Positions 6,656 through 15,496 of a stretch of DNA of 64,000 nt are shown here, piece by piece; within the stretch, counting starts at the first letter, position 1; every line of letters starts with the position of its first letter. Source of the stretch: CAZKWG01 sp964615375 (GTDB taxonomy: Bacteria; Myxococcota_A; UBA796; CAZKWG01); NCBI GenBank assembly GCA_964615375.1, contig CAZTOW010000024.1, positions 76,076-140,075 on the forward strand, written 5' to 3'. Both the position numbers and the translations under genes were made by a program. The notes below the pieces were generated by a model that made no database searches, was not told the DNA's origin, and saw only the letters and a program-made list of their open reading frames with translations.

Positions 6656-8920
6656 TCAGGACCCGGGCTTGATCGAGCAGGTGTAGGTCGCGCTGGAGCA
6701 GCGGACCTGCAGCGTCTTGCCCTCCACGACCTCCAGCGAGCCGAAGGGCATGGGGTCCTCCAGCTCGGAGAAGCGCGCCGTGAGCTTGTAGGAGCCCACG
6801 GTGAGGCTGTTCGCCCCGGACTCCAGGCGCCGTCCGCCCGCCCGGACCTCGACCCCCGCGGCGTCGAGCTGCACGGTGCCCTTGGGCTCGGCCTTGGGGG
6901 GCGTGGTCTCGGCCTTGGACGAGGTGCCGCCCTTCGAGGCCTTGGCGCCCGACTGGGTCGCGCTCGAGCCCCCGGTCTGCCTCGGGGTGCTGGCCTGCTG
7001 CGCCGGGGTCTGAGCTGGGGTCTCCACCGGCGGGGTCTCCACCGGCGGGGTCTCCACCGGCGGGGTCTCTACCGGCGGGGTCTCCACCGGCGGCGGCTCC
7101 ACCGGCGGCGGCTCCACCGGCGGCGGCTCCACCGGCGGCGGCTCCACCGGCGGCGTGGAGACGCGGTGGCTCGGATCCGGGTCGGGCGGATCCACCGGGG
7201 GGAAGAGCTTGTCGCCCCAGAACATCCAGACCACCAGCACCAGCAGCGCGGCGCCCAGCAGCCCGCCGACGCAGAGGCTCACCCAGGCCGCCGTGCTCAT
7301 GGGCTCGTCCTGGGCGGGCGCGGCGCGCATGTCGGGGCGCGGGGGGACCATGGTCGGCGTGTCCGGCAGCGCCGTCACCAGCGCCGGGGAGACCGGGCTC
7401 ATCGGCGGCGGCGGCGGCGGCGGCGCGGAGGTCTCCACCGGCTCTGGCGGCGTGGGCGTCACCGGCGGCGGCGTGGGCGCGATCGGCGGCGGCGCGGGCG
7501 CGATCGGCGGCGGCGTGGGCGCGATCGGCGCCGCGGGCTCAGCCTCCAGGAGCTCCTCGAACTCCGCCTCTCCCATGGTCCGGCGACCGCCGCGAGCCGC
7601 GGGGGTGGCGCGCGCGGGCGCGGCCGGCACCAGCGTGATCGGCGGCGTGGGCCGGGGCACCTCGTCCTCGTCCCGCGGGGGCATGGTGTGGGAGGGCTGG
7701 GCCGTGAGCGGGACGCCCACCACCGGCGGCGGGAGCGGCCGGGCGGCGTCCTCGTCCTCCTCGGAGGGCGCGAGCGCGTCCATGTCCATGGGGACGATGG
7801 GGCCCTCGGTCTCCAGGATCTCGTCGTCCTCGTCCTCGTCGAAGAGGTCCACGTCCGACCGATCCCCGGCCAGGCCCTCGCCCTCGGGCGGAGGCAGCCA
7901 GCCGAGCAGGTCCACCGGCTCGCCCGGATCGAAGGCGGGCTGGGAGGGGGCGGCCTCCACCCCGGCGTCCTCGCGCTCGCCCTCGCCGCGCCCGGTGCGC
8001 GCGCGCCCGGAGCCGGTCACGGGGTCGGCCACCGCCAGCGCCGAGACGAACTGCTCGTCGCGCACCAGCACGAGGGGCAGCAGGGCCAGCGCGAGCTGCT
8101 CGGGCTCACGCGGCAGGTTGGAGAGCGGGATCTCGTCCTCGTCCGGGGCAGGAGGCCCGAAGAGGAAGCGGATGACCAGCCCGTCGTCGCCGCCGCGCCC
8201 CGCGCCCGTGGTGATGGCGGCCCAGGGCACCTTGGACCAGTAGAGCACGCTGGCCAGGCCGACCATGCTCTCCACCGCGTCGCTCCAGGTCTCCGGCGTG
8301 CGGGGGCCGCAGCGCACCCGGATCTCCCGCGGCAGCCGCGCGCTGTCGGCCAGGGCCCAGCGAGGACCGCCGGGACCGCGAGGGTTCACGTCCAGGCGCC
8401 CGAAGCTGGCGAAGTAGCTCTCCAGCACGTCCAGGGCCGTCTGCTCGCCGTGCTCGGCCGCCGCCAGATAGCGGGCGTACCACCAGTCTACCGGGCGATC
8501 CGGCGCGGCGCGATCAGCCAGCGTGGCCTGGAACAGCGCCTTGACCGCCGACTCGATGGAGGAGCGGTCCAGCGGCAGGTCCACCCCCACCAGCGCGTGG
8601 ATGAAGCGCGGGTTCTTGCGCCCGCCGTGGTCCAGGCTGGCCGGGATGCGGAAGTGCGTGACCACGCCCAGCCCCCCGTGCCCGGGACGCCAGGTCGTGT
8701 CCTTCAGCGAGAGGTTGGCGAAGGTCAGCGTGACCTCGCTCGGCCCGGGGACGTCGTGCACCTGCACGAGGTCCAGCAGGTGCTGGACGTGCTGCGGCGT
8801 CACCCCTCCGGGCATCCCGCGCGGCCGGCAGATCCAGTCCAGCTGGTGGCCGGGGACGTTGCCGTGCAGGTAGTGGAGCCAGCTCGAGCCCGGGGGCGCG
8901 ATGTAGCGGACCTCCTTCAT
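6656..8920 (-). CDS. GTPase-associated-like protein with proline-rich linker, transmembrane helix and PEGA-like tail
   Basis: A 754-residue protein whose ATG overlaps the stop of the GTPase gene (ATGA, 8917-8920), so translation is coupled. Residues 1 to about 290 form a globular domain starting MKEVRYIAPPGSSWLHY with a HGNVPGHQLDW segment. The GH-containing segment and the position next to a GTPase recall the N-terminal domains of GTPase-associated protein 1 (GAP1) families in bacterial conflict systems; this is a resemblance by eye only. An acidic and proline-rich linker follows to about residue 540, then a transmembrane helix (about 543-566, WVSLCVGGLLGAALLVLVVW). After it come (VEPPP)n and (VETPP)n repeats and an 80-residue C-terminal PEGA-like domain with a terminal Cys pair. 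The topology suggests a cytosolic N-domain and an extracytoplasmic tail. Function unknown. Confidence 0.75.
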   Translation of the reverse strand: MKEVRYIAPPGSSWLHYLHGNVPGHQLDWICRPRGMPGGVTPQHVQHLLDLVQVHDVPGPSEVTLTFANLSLKDTTWRPGHGGLGVVTHFRIPASLDHGGRKNPRFIHALVGVDLPLDRSSIESAVKALFQATLADRAAPDRPVDWWYARYLAAAEHGEQTALDVLESYFASFGRLDVNPRGPGGPRWALADSARLPREIRVRCGPRTPETWSDAVESMVGLASVLYWSKVPWAAITTGAGRGGDDGLVIRFLFGPPAPDEDEIPLSNLPREPEQLALALLPLVLVRDEQFVSALAVADPVTGSGRARTGRGEGEREDAGVEAAPSQPAFDPGEPVDLLGWLPPPEGEGLAGDRSDVDLFDEDEDDEILETEGPIVPMDMDALAPSEEDEDAARPLPPPVVGVPLTAQPSHTMPPRDEDEVPRPTPPITLVPAAPARATPAARGGRRTMGEAEFEELLEAEPAAPIAPTPPPIAPAPPPIAPTPPPVTPTPPEPVETSAPPPPPPPMSPVSPALVTALPDTPTMVPPRPDMRAAPAQDEPMSTAAWVSLCVGGLLGAALLVLVVWMFWGDKLFPPVDPPDPDPSHRVSTPPVEPPPVEPPPVEPPPVEPPPVETPPVETPPVETPPVETPPVETPAQTPAQQASTPRQTGGSSATQSGAKASKGGTSSKAETTPPKAEPKGTVQLDAAGVEVRAGGRRLESGANSLTVGSYKLTARFSELEDPMPFGSLEVVEGKTLQVRCSSATYTCSIKPGS
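7021..7155 (-). repeat. nine-copy 15-bp coding minisatellite
   Basis: Nine head-to-tail 15-base units, four and a half of the TCTCCACCGGCGGGG type and the rest of the GCTCCACCGGCGGCG type on the plus strand. They encode the VETPP and VEPPP pentapeptides of the linker just outside the membrane in the protein at 6656-8920. The unit length keeps the frame, so copy number could change without breaking the gene. Confidence 0.9.
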
Positions 8921-9951
8921 GACAGGCCACCGAAGGCGTCATCCGCCGACTGGGTCTGTAGGAGCTGCTCGTCGAAGGCCTCCGACGGCAGCAGCTTGCG
9001 GATGAAGTGGGGCATCAGCAGGTGGGTGTTGTGCCCGGAGACCGCGCTGCCGACCATCACCTCCACCTCCACGTGATCCGAGAACTCTTCCAGGTACCCG
9101 ATGAGCCGGGCGTAGTGCTGCCTCGCGATCGCCTCTATCTCGCGCGGCGTCCCCGCGATCAGATCGGACTTGTTGATGAACAGCACCACCGTGCGGCAGG
9201 TCTTGGTGATCCGCGGCGACTTGAAGAAGAAGCGCAGGTGCCCCGGCTGGAATTCCTGGACCTGCGTCTCCACCCTGTCCTCGTCCACCGCGTGCGCGTC
9301 GGCCCCGCCGAGGTCGACCACGAAGAGCAGCCCGTGGATGTCGTTCAGCACCATCGTGTCGTGCGCGTCCACGATCTGCTCGCCGCCGTAGTCGTAGACC
9401 TCGAAGACGTGGTTGACGATGACGTGCGACTGCGGGGACAGCACGCTGGAGACGGTGCGCGTGTAGCGGTCGAAGGAGGTGCCCTGGACGTTCTTCAGCT
9501 CCCACAGCGGGTTGGCCCACTTCAGCGTGAGGCTGGTCTTGCCCGTCTTGGGCATGCCGATGCTGACGATCTTGTAGACCTGCTGCCGGAATTGCGGGCG
9601 GCGAGCGAGCTCCTTGCGCAGGCGCTCGAGCTCACCGCTGTCCGCGGCCAGCCGGGACTCCGCCTCGGACGCCGCCTTCTGCGCCGCCCCCAGCTGGCTG
9701 TCCGCTCGCTGCCAGCTCTCGTAGGCCTGGCGGTAGTCCTTGAGCACGGTCCCGGCGCGCTCCCGCTCGGCCCTCAGCTCGCTCTCCCGCTCGGCGAGCG
9801 CGGCCTGGGCCCGCTGCGCCTGGGCCAACGCCTCCGCGCGCCCCTTCGTCAGGAACCACAGGGCGGTGAACGCCGCGACGGCGGCGAGGGCGAACAGGAA
9901 GGCGAGCAGCCACGGCAGGTACGGCATCAGCGAGAGACCCGAGGCAAGCAC
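8917..9951 (-). CDS. membrane-anchored coiled-coil small GTPase
   Basis: A 344-residue protein. Residues 9-35 are a transmembrane helix (YLPWLLAFLFALAAVAAFTALWF). Residues 36-115 are an Ala/Glu/Arg-rich coiled coil (ALAQAQRAQAALAERESELR and following heptads). From about 125 there is a Ras/Arf-like G domain: G1 GMPKTGKTSL, G3 YDYGGEQ, and G4 NKSD, with a G5-like GSAVSG. The DxGG form of G3 resembles the Arf/SR-beta/Gtr type more than Ras DTAG. The start is GTG at 9951; an ATG at 9927 would shorten the N-terminus before the helix by eight residues. It lies 21 bases after the kinase and overlaps the next gene by four bases. Predicted to sit on the inner membrane with the G domain in the cytosol, switching between GTP and GDP states. 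Its likely partner is the protein at 6656-8920. Confidence 0.85.
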   Translation of the reverse strand: MLASGLSLMPYLPWLLAFLFALAAVAAFTALWFLTKGRAEALAQAQRAQAALAERESELRAERERAGTVLKDYRQAYESWQRADSQLGAAQKAASEAESRLAADSGELERLRKELARRPQFRQQVYKIVSIGMPKTGKTSLTLKWANPLWELKNVQGTSFDRYTRTVSSVLSPQSHVIVNHVFEVYDYGGEQIVDAHDTMVLNDIHGLLFVVDLGGADAHAVDEDRVETQVQEFQPGHLRFFFKSPRITKTCRTVVLFINKSDLIAGTPREIEAIARQHYARLIGYLEEFSDHVEVEVMVGSAVSGHNTHLLMPHFIRKLLPSEAFDEQLLQTQSADDAFGGLS

Positions 9952-9972
9952 CCCATCATATCACGCCTCGCC

Positions 9973-10896
9973 TCAGCCGAGATCGGCCATCGCGTAGGCG
10001 GCTCGCAGCGCACGCGCGGCCTCCGCCAGGTTTCGGTAGCGGGACTGCGGCTCGAGCTCGCTCATCTTCTTCAGGCAGCGCAGGACCGGGGAGAGGGCCT
10101 CGGTGCTGCCGCGGTAGCCGGGGACCGAGAGCGGCGCGATCCCCTGGCGTTTGATGCGGATGAGCTCGCCCATGGTGTTGAAGCCCCCCGAGAGCGGCGA
10201 GGCCCCGCCGCTCAGCACGCAGTGGAGCACCAGCGCGAGCGAGTACTGGTCGGCGCGCAGCAGGTCCGGCTCGTCCGCGCTGAGGAAGAGCTCCGGCGCC
10301 ATGTAGAGCGGCGAGCCCAGGCGCAGGTTGTCCGCGGTGAGCGTCTCGCGGAAGTCCTCGGCGTGGGCGGTGCCGCGGGCGATACCAAAGTCACCTAGTT
10401 TAATCTGCACCGGCCCCGGGGGCCGCGAGGCCAGGAACACGTTCTCCGGCTTCAGGTCGCGGTGGGCGATGCCCCAGGCCTCCAGGTAGCAGAGCAGGTC
10501 CAGGAGCTGGAGCGAGACCTGCACCCGCGCCGGCAGGTTGAGGTTGGGCAGGTGATCCCGCAGGCTGCCGTCGCAGAGCTCCATGGTGTACCAGAGCAGC
10601 ACCGAGCCCGGATCATCCGGGATCTCCAGCGCCCCGAAGCGGTAGACCCGCACCAGGCCCGGCACGTTGCTGGACCGATAGAGCAGGCGCACCTCGCGCA
10701 GGAAGCGCTCCCGCGTGGCCTCCAGGCTCTGGCGGCGGGGATCGGTGCGGGTGACCTTCAGCGCCACGCGGGTGTTCAGCTTGCGGTCGTGCGCCGAGTA
10801 GACGGCCCCGAAGCCGCCCTGCCCGAGCAGCTCGAGCTCGCCGATCCCGGGCAGGCGCGCCAGCAACGAGAGGGGGATGCGATCCGCGGGGTTCAA
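9973..10896 (-). CDS. soluble Hanks-type Ser/Thr protein kinase
   Basis: A 307-residue kinase domain with all catalytic landmarks: glycine loop GQGGFGAVY, VALK lysine, catalytic loop HRDLKPEN, DFG (GDFGIARG) and APE (MAPEL). There is no transmembrane helix, PASTA or PEGA domain, so it should be cytosolic and rely on partners for localisation and sensing. The ATG at 10896 overlaps the stop of the STAND/TPR gene by four bases, and the GTPase starts 21 bases downstream. The obvious inference is that it phosphorylates, or is controlled by, the other three cassette proteins. The activation segment between DFG and APE is long (TAHAEDFRETLTADNLRLGS) and has several Thr/Ser residues suited to autophosphorylation. 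A pseudokinase reading is excluded by the intact Lys, Asp and Asp. Confidence 0.92.
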   Translation of the reverse strand: MNPADRIPLSLLARLPGIGELELLGQGGFGAVYSAHDRKLNTRVALKVTRTDPRRQSLEATRERFLREVRLLYRSSNVPGLVRVYRFGALEIPDDPGSVLLWYTMELCDGSLRDHLPNLNLPARVQVSLQLLDLLCYLEAWGIAHRDLKPENVFLASRPPGPVQIKLGDFGIARGTAHAEDFRETLTADNLRLGSPLYMAPELFLSADEPDLLRADQYSLALVLHCVLSGGASPLSGGFNTMGELIRIKRQGIAPLSVPGYRGSTEALSPVLRCLKKMSELEPQSRYRNLAEAARALRAAYAMADLG

Positions 10897-13466
10897 GTCG
10901 CGCGCGCCCCCACCGAGCCCTCAGCCTCGTGGAGGGCCGCCTCCAGCGCCTGGATCTGCCCCGCCAGGCGCGCGCGTCGCTCCGCGGGGAGCGCCCCCGC
11001 CAGCGCCGCGAGCGCCTCCCGGTTCGAGGCCAGCCCGGCCGGCGAGCCCTTGATCGCGTTCATCTGGATGGAGTCGGCCAGCGCGCGCAGGGCGTCTTCG
11101 GGCCTGCCCGCCGAGGCCAGCACCTCGGCCAGCGCCCCAGCGCTCCGCGCGAGCCCGGTGGCGTCCCCGACGGCCCGCTGCACCTCCACCGCCATCGTGA
11201 GGTGGCGCCAGGCCCGCTGCAGGGCGCCGCGCCGCCGCTCCAGGCGCCCCAGCGTCTCCCAGACCCGGGCGAGCTCGCGCCGGTCCCCGGCCTCCTCGTA
11301 GACCTGGGCGGCCTGCTCGGCGTGGGCGACGGCGACGGCCAGGGCCTGCTCCTCCATCCCCGGGCGCGCGGCGACGTGGAGCGGCAGCCGGGCGAGCAGG
11401 TGCTCGGTCTCGGCGAGCTCCAGGCGCTCCTCCGCGCTGGGGTCGCCGAGGCTCGCGAAGACCCGCCGCGACTCCTGGAGGAGGTGGGTGGCCCGCACCG
11501 GATCGCCGAGCCGGACCCAGACCGCCGCCTGATCATTGAGCAGGCGCGCCGCCACCCGCGCCCTCCCCGCGGCGAGCAGCTCGCGGCTGGCCCCGGTGAG
11601 CTCGGAGAGCGCGCGCTCCAGCGAGGGCGCGTCCCCGATGTCGTAGCAGATCGCGGCGATCATCGCCCGGATCTCGGCGCGGAGCTCGGGCTCCTCCCCC
11701 TCCTGGACCAGCCCGAGCGCCTGCTCGGCCTCGGCCAGGGCGAGGCTCAAGGTGAAGCCCCGCGGGCCGCTGCCCTCCCAGTGGACGCGGGCCAGCTCGA
11801 CGTGGGCGCGGGCCCGCAGCGCGCGGCGGGCGGGGGTCTCCGGCAGCAGGGTGGACAGGGCCAGGGCGCGCTCCAGGTAGGCCTCGGCCGTGCCCGAGGC
11901 GCCGTCGGCGATGGCCTCGCGGGCGGCGCGCACGAAGCGCGGGATGGCCGCCTCCGGATCACCGGCGGCGGCGAGGTGCTGTGCCGCGCGACCGGGGACC
12001 ACGCCGGGGCGACGCGCGCGGCCGACCTGCTCGGGCCCGCGGATGCGCGCGCGAAGGGCGGCAGGATCGCGGAAGATCGGCTCGGGCTCGGGGACGGGTC
12101 GGGGCGAGCGCCAGGGGCCGGCGACGGGCTCGGGCGCTGGCGCTGGCTCGGACGCGGGCTCCGGCGTGGGGCCCAGGGCGGAGAAGGGGTCGGCGGCCTC
12201 CTCGTCCTCCGCGGGCGGGGGCGGCGCGGGCGGAGAGGCCTCCTCCACCTCGGCCGAGGGCGGGGCGAGGCGGGCGAAGGGATCGGCCTCCTCCTCCGGC
12301 TCCGGGGCCGGGCGCACCGCGATCCGCGCGCTCTTCGCGGGCGGCGGCGGCGCGGGCGCCTCGCCGGCAGCGGGAGCGAGGGCGGCGAAAGGATCCGAGG
12401 CGGGCTCGTCCTTCTCGACCACCGGCGGCGCGCTGGTCTGGAGGACGACGCCCCCGTCATCCGGCAGGAGATCTGCGCGCGAGGGCGGGGTGAGCACGAT
12501 GGGCGGCGGGGCGTCGTCCTCGGCGGCCGGGGCCGGCGGGGGCGCGGAGGGCGCGACGGGGCGCGGGCGCGGCGGAGGCTCCGGGGTCGCCGCCGCGACG
12601 GGCTCCTCCCCCGAGAGGATCTGCGCCAGCTCCCTGTGCCAGGCCGCGGAGAGCGAGGGCAGCAGGCTCTGGCGCAGCAGCTCCGCCTCGCCCGGGTCCA
12701 GGCGGAAGCGCCCGTCGCCCAGGTCGTCCACGATCACGCCCGCGTCGCTGGCCTCCTGGAGCCTCAGCAGCACCTCGCGCTCGGGCATGCCCAGCAGGCG
12801 CGCGACCAGCCCGCTCTCGAAGCCGTCCCCGATCACGCTCGCCGCCCGCAGCGTCTGGCGCACCGGGCCGGAGAGGCTGGAGAGATCGACCAGCGCGCGC
12901 TCCGGCTCGTCGCCCGCGCTGGGGGCCCGGATCACCCTCCCCTCCCCCTCCACGCCCAGGACGGCGTCCAGCAGCTCGCGCACCGGGCCGCGGGAGGGCT
13001 CGCCCCGCAGGCCCAGCACCAGCGCCGGCCGCAGGGGGCGGCGCACCAGGCGCGTGAGCAGCGAGAGCGTCGCCGGGTCCGCCAGCTCCACGCTCTCGAA
13101 GACCAGCGCGCAGAGCCCGCTCCCGGCCTCCCCGAGCCGGTCGAGGTCGCCGAGCAGCTCCGCCTCGCGCTCGCCCTCGCCGTCGTCCCCCAGCAGGTGA
13201 CGCCGGATCCCGCGCCGCAGTCGCCCGGCCGCCAGATCGATGGGCGGGCGCCCCATGAGCTGGGCCACCCGGTCCCGCGCCTCCAGCACCGGGCCCAGGG
13301 GTCGGTGCGGGCCGTCGCAGCGCACCCGCACGACCCAGGTGAGCCTCGGCGCCCCGGGCACCCGTCCCGCTCCGCCGATCAGCACCGTGGTGTGGCCCGG
13401 CTCCACCCGATCCCAGAAGCTGGCGCCGCGCCTGTCCGTCTGCCATTCCGCCTGGGGGTCAGCCAT
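10893..13466 (-). CDS. STAND-like ATPase with eroded P-loop, winged helix and TPR array
   Basis: An 857-residue protein. Residues 1-180 follow the outline of an AAA/STAND domain, but the P-loop position reads IGGAGRVPGAPRL (30-42) and has no GK[S/T]. The Walker B region reads CALVFESVELADP (119-131), where the usual acidic pair is reduced to Glu. Residues 190-285 match the winged-helix segment after STAND NTPases (LSGPVRQTLRAASVIGDGFE onwards). A proline and acid-rich linker spans about 290-490. The C-terminal third is TPR-like helices (for example EQAAQVYEEAGDRRELARVWETL). The architecture echoes PknK/adenylate-cyclase ATPase regulators in which kinase, AAA and TPR occur in one chain; here the kinase is a separate overlapping gene. 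It is first in the leftward operon, with GGGAGA before the ATG. A scaffold or sensor role is inferred. Confidence 0.75.
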   Translation of the reverse strand: MADPQAEWQTDRRGASFWDRVEPGHTTVLIGGAGRVPGAPRLTWVVRVRCDGPHRPLGPVLEARDRVAQLMGRPPIDLAAGRLRRGIRRHLLGDDGEGEREAELLGDLDRLGEAGSGLCALVFESVELADPATLSLLTRLVRRPLRPALVLGLRGEPSRGPVRELLDAVLGVEGEGRVIRAPSAGDEPERALVDLSSLSGPVRQTLRAASVIGDGFESGLVARLLGMPEREVLLRLQEASDAGVIVDDLGDGRFRLDPGEAELLRQSLLPSLSAAWHRELAQILSGEEPVAAATPEPPPRPRPVAPSAPPPAPAAEDDAPPPIVLTPPSRADLLPDDGGVVLQTSAPPVVEKDEPASDPFAALAPAAGEAPAPPPPAKSARIAVRPAPEPEEEADPFARLAPPSAEVEEASPPAPPPPAEDEEAADPFSALGPTPEPASEPAPAPEPVAGPWRSPRPVPEPEPIFRDPAALRARIRGPEQVGRARRPGVVPGRAAQHLAAAGDPEAAIPRFVRAAREAIADGASGTAEAYLERALALSTLLPETPARRALRARAHVELARVHWEGSGPRGFTLSLALAEAEQALGLVQEGEEPELRAEIRAMIAAICYDIGDAPSLERALSELTGASRELLAAGRARVAARLLNDQAAVWVRLGDPVRATHLLQESRRVFASLGDPSAEERLELAETEHLLARLPLHVAARPGMEEQALAVAVAHAEQAAQVYEEAGDRRELARVWETLGRLERRRGALQRAWRHLTMAVEVQRAVGDATGLARSAGALAEVLASAGRPEDALRALADSIQMNAIKGSPAGLASNREALAALAGALPAERRARLAGQIQALEAALHEAEGSVGARAT

Positions 13467-13561
13467 CGCGCTCTCCCTGCTGAGCGATGGTTGTATCCGA
13501 TTCGAGCTTCCAGGTTAAGGGGAGCCCCTGGCGAGGCAGCTTCGAGCCCGACGGAGCCACG

Positions 13562-15496
13562 GTGCAGGCACCCGATCTCTTCCCCATCCCTTTCTCCACG
13601 CTGGTGGATCGGCTGGACCGCGAGCTCCGCGCCGGCGACGAGCTGTACGGCATGCGTCGCAAGGACTGGTGGACGCCCGCGCCCGGCCTCGACCTGCGCC
13701 TCGACCACCTGGGTCACCGGCTGGCCACCCCCGCCGGCCCCGCCTCCGGCCCGCACACCCAGCTCGCCCAGAACCTCGTGCTCTCCTGGCTGGGCGGCGG
13801 GCGCTTCCACGAGCTCAAGACGGTGCAGGTCATGGACGACCTGCAGATCCCGCGCCCCTGCATCTTCGCCCCTCACGTCGGCTACAACGTGGAGTGGAGC
13901 CAGGAGCTGCGGGTCGAGCAGAGCGCGCGCGAGTACGCCAAGGGCTGGATGCTGGTCCACTTCCTGGCGTCCGAACTGGGCCCGGGGCTGTGGCCCGAGC
14001 TGGGGACCTGCTTCGACGTGAGCCTGGGCTACGACCTGGCCGGCGTGCGCTCGGAGAAGGTCCGCCGCTACCTGGAGTGGATGCGCGACGCGAGCGGCCT
14101 CCTCGACGAGCTCCGCGCGGAGCTGAGCGGCCCCCTGGCCCGCTGGCGAGAGGTCCCCGTCCCCGGCCAGATCTCCGACGCGATCACGCTGTCCACCTTC
14201 CACGGCTGCCCCGCCGACGAGATCGAGGCCATCGCCACCCAGCTCCTGGACTGGGGCTGGCACACGGTGGTCAAGCTGAACCCGACCCTGCTGGGCTACG
14301 AGACGGTCCGCGGGCTGCTGGACCAGATGGGGTACACGGAGGGTCAGGTCCACCTGGCACCGGGCGCCTTCCAGAAGGACCTGCAGTGGTCGCAGCTCCT
14401 CACGATGGTGCCGCGCCTCCAGGCCCGCGCCCGGGAGCGGGGCCTGGGCTTCGGGCTCAAGCTCACCAACACGCTGGTCTGCGAGAGCCCGGAGCCGCCC
14501 TTCACCGTGCCTGAGATGTACCTCTCCGGTCCACCCCTGCACGTGCTCGCCGTGACCCTGGCGGGCCGGATCCGAGCCAGCTTCCCCGACATCCCGCTCA
14601 CCTTCTCCGCCGGGGTCGAGGCGCGCAACTTCGCCTCCCTGGTGGAGGGCGGGCTGGGGCCGGTCACGAGCTGCACCGACCTGCTCAAGGGCGGGGGCTA
14701 CGCCCGGATGACCCGCTACCTGCGCGCGCTGGAGGAGCGCATGCGGGCCTTGGGGGTCAGCGATCTGGCGGGCCTGCGGGCGCGGGCGGGCGAAGCCGAG
14801 GACCCGACCGAGGGGGCCCGACGCTCTCTCCAGCGTTACGCCGCCTCTGTCGCCCAGGATCCCGGCTACCACCGCGCGACCCAGACCGCCCCGCGCAAGG
14901 TAGGAACCCAGCTCGTGTTGCTGGACTGCCTCACCTGCGACAAGTGCGTCCCGGTCTGCCCCAACGCGGCCAACTTCACCTTCCCCGTGCCCATGGGCAC
15001 CTATGAGGGCGGGCGCGCGCGATGGTCCGAGGGCGCGCTGTCCGTGGAGCCGGGCGAGCCGCTGATCGTGGGCAAACGCCACCAGATCGGCAACGTGGTC
15101 GACGCCTGCAACCTCTGCGGCCAGTGCGACCCCTGGTGCCCCGAGGACGGCGGGCCCTACCTGTCCAAGCCCAACCTCTTCCTCTCCCGCGAGAGTTGGG
15201 AGGCCCACCCCGACCGGACGGGCTTCCTGCTCTCGCCGGATCGACGGACCCTGTGGTGGCGCCGCCCCGAGGGCCTGCTCGCGTACACGCGCTCGGGGGA
15301 GCGCGCCCGACTCGACACGGGCGCGGGCGAGCTCGTCTTGGAGGGAGATCGCCCCGTCTCGGCCAGCGGCGCGGGCGAGCTGGACCTGCGCCTCGCCACC
15401 ACGCTCCGCCTCTTCCTGGACGCCTTCTCCCGCTCGGATCTGCCCACCTGGATCCCGCCCCACGCCGACGCCCCCCGCAATGAGGACGCCTCATGA
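13562..15496 (+). CDS. YgfK-like TIM-barrel / 2x[4Fe-4S] protein lacking the flavin-NADPH domain
   Basis: About 644 residues. The first 430 or so resemble the N-terminal dihydropyrimidine-dehydrogenase/DHOD-like TIM barrel of YgfK (putative selenate reductase subunit), with motifs such as TFHGCPADEIEAIATQLLDWG and KLNPTLLGYETVRGLLDQMG. Near the C-terminus are two classical ferredoxin motifs, CLTCDKCVPVCP and CNLCGQCDPWCP, each fit for a [4Fe-4S] cluster. Enteric YgfK is about 1000 residues and carries a GltD-like FAD/NAD(P)H domain between these parts; that block is absent here. I prefer the GTG at 13562 (GGAG at 13553-13556, spacing 5, and agreement with the family N-terminus) over the ATG at 13487. 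It overlaps the next gene by four bases (ATGA). A redox reaction on a small nitrogen compound is probable; the substrate is unknown. Confidence 0.75.
   Translation: MQAPDLFPIPFSTLVDRLDRELRAGDELYGMRRKDWWTPAPGLDLRLDHLGHRLATPAGPASGPHTQLAQNLVLSWLGGGRFHELKTVQVMDDLQIPRPCIFAPHVGYNVEWSQELRVEQSAREYAKGWMLVHFLASELGPGLWPELGTCFDVSLGYDLAGVRSEKVRRYLEWMRDASGLLDELRAELSGPLARWREVPVPGQISDAITLSTFHGCPADEIEAIATQLLDWGWHTVVKLNPTLLGYETVRGLLDQMGYTEGQVHLAPGAFQKDLQWSQLLTMVPRLQARARERGLGFGLKLTNTLVCESPEPPFTVPEMYLSGPPLHVLAVTLAGRIRASFPDIPLTFSAGVEARNFASLVEGGLGPVTSCTDLLKGGGYARMTRYLRALEERMRALGVSDLAGLRARAGEAEDPTEGARRSLQRYAASVAQDPGYHRATQTAPRKVGTQLVLLDCLTCDKCVPVCPNAANFTFPVPMGTYEGGRARWSEGALSVEPGEPLIVGKRHQIGNVVDACNLCGQCDPWCPEDGGPYLSKPNLFLSRESWEAHPDRTGFLLSPDRRTLWWRRPEGLLAYTRSGERARLDTGAGELVLEGDRPVSASGAGELDLRLATTLRLFLDAFSRSDLPTWIPPHADAPRNEDAS

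Noticed and set aside
13487..13561. ATG at 13487 as start of the YgfK-like gene
   Set aside because: It leaves 20 bases for two divergent promoters and adds residues not typical of the family; GTG 13562 has a good ribosome site.
10929..14021. Long rightward open frame opposite the STAND/TPR gene
   Set aside because: It is an Arg/Gly-rich shadow of a high-GC gene, spans two unrelated genes and has no domain-like sequence.
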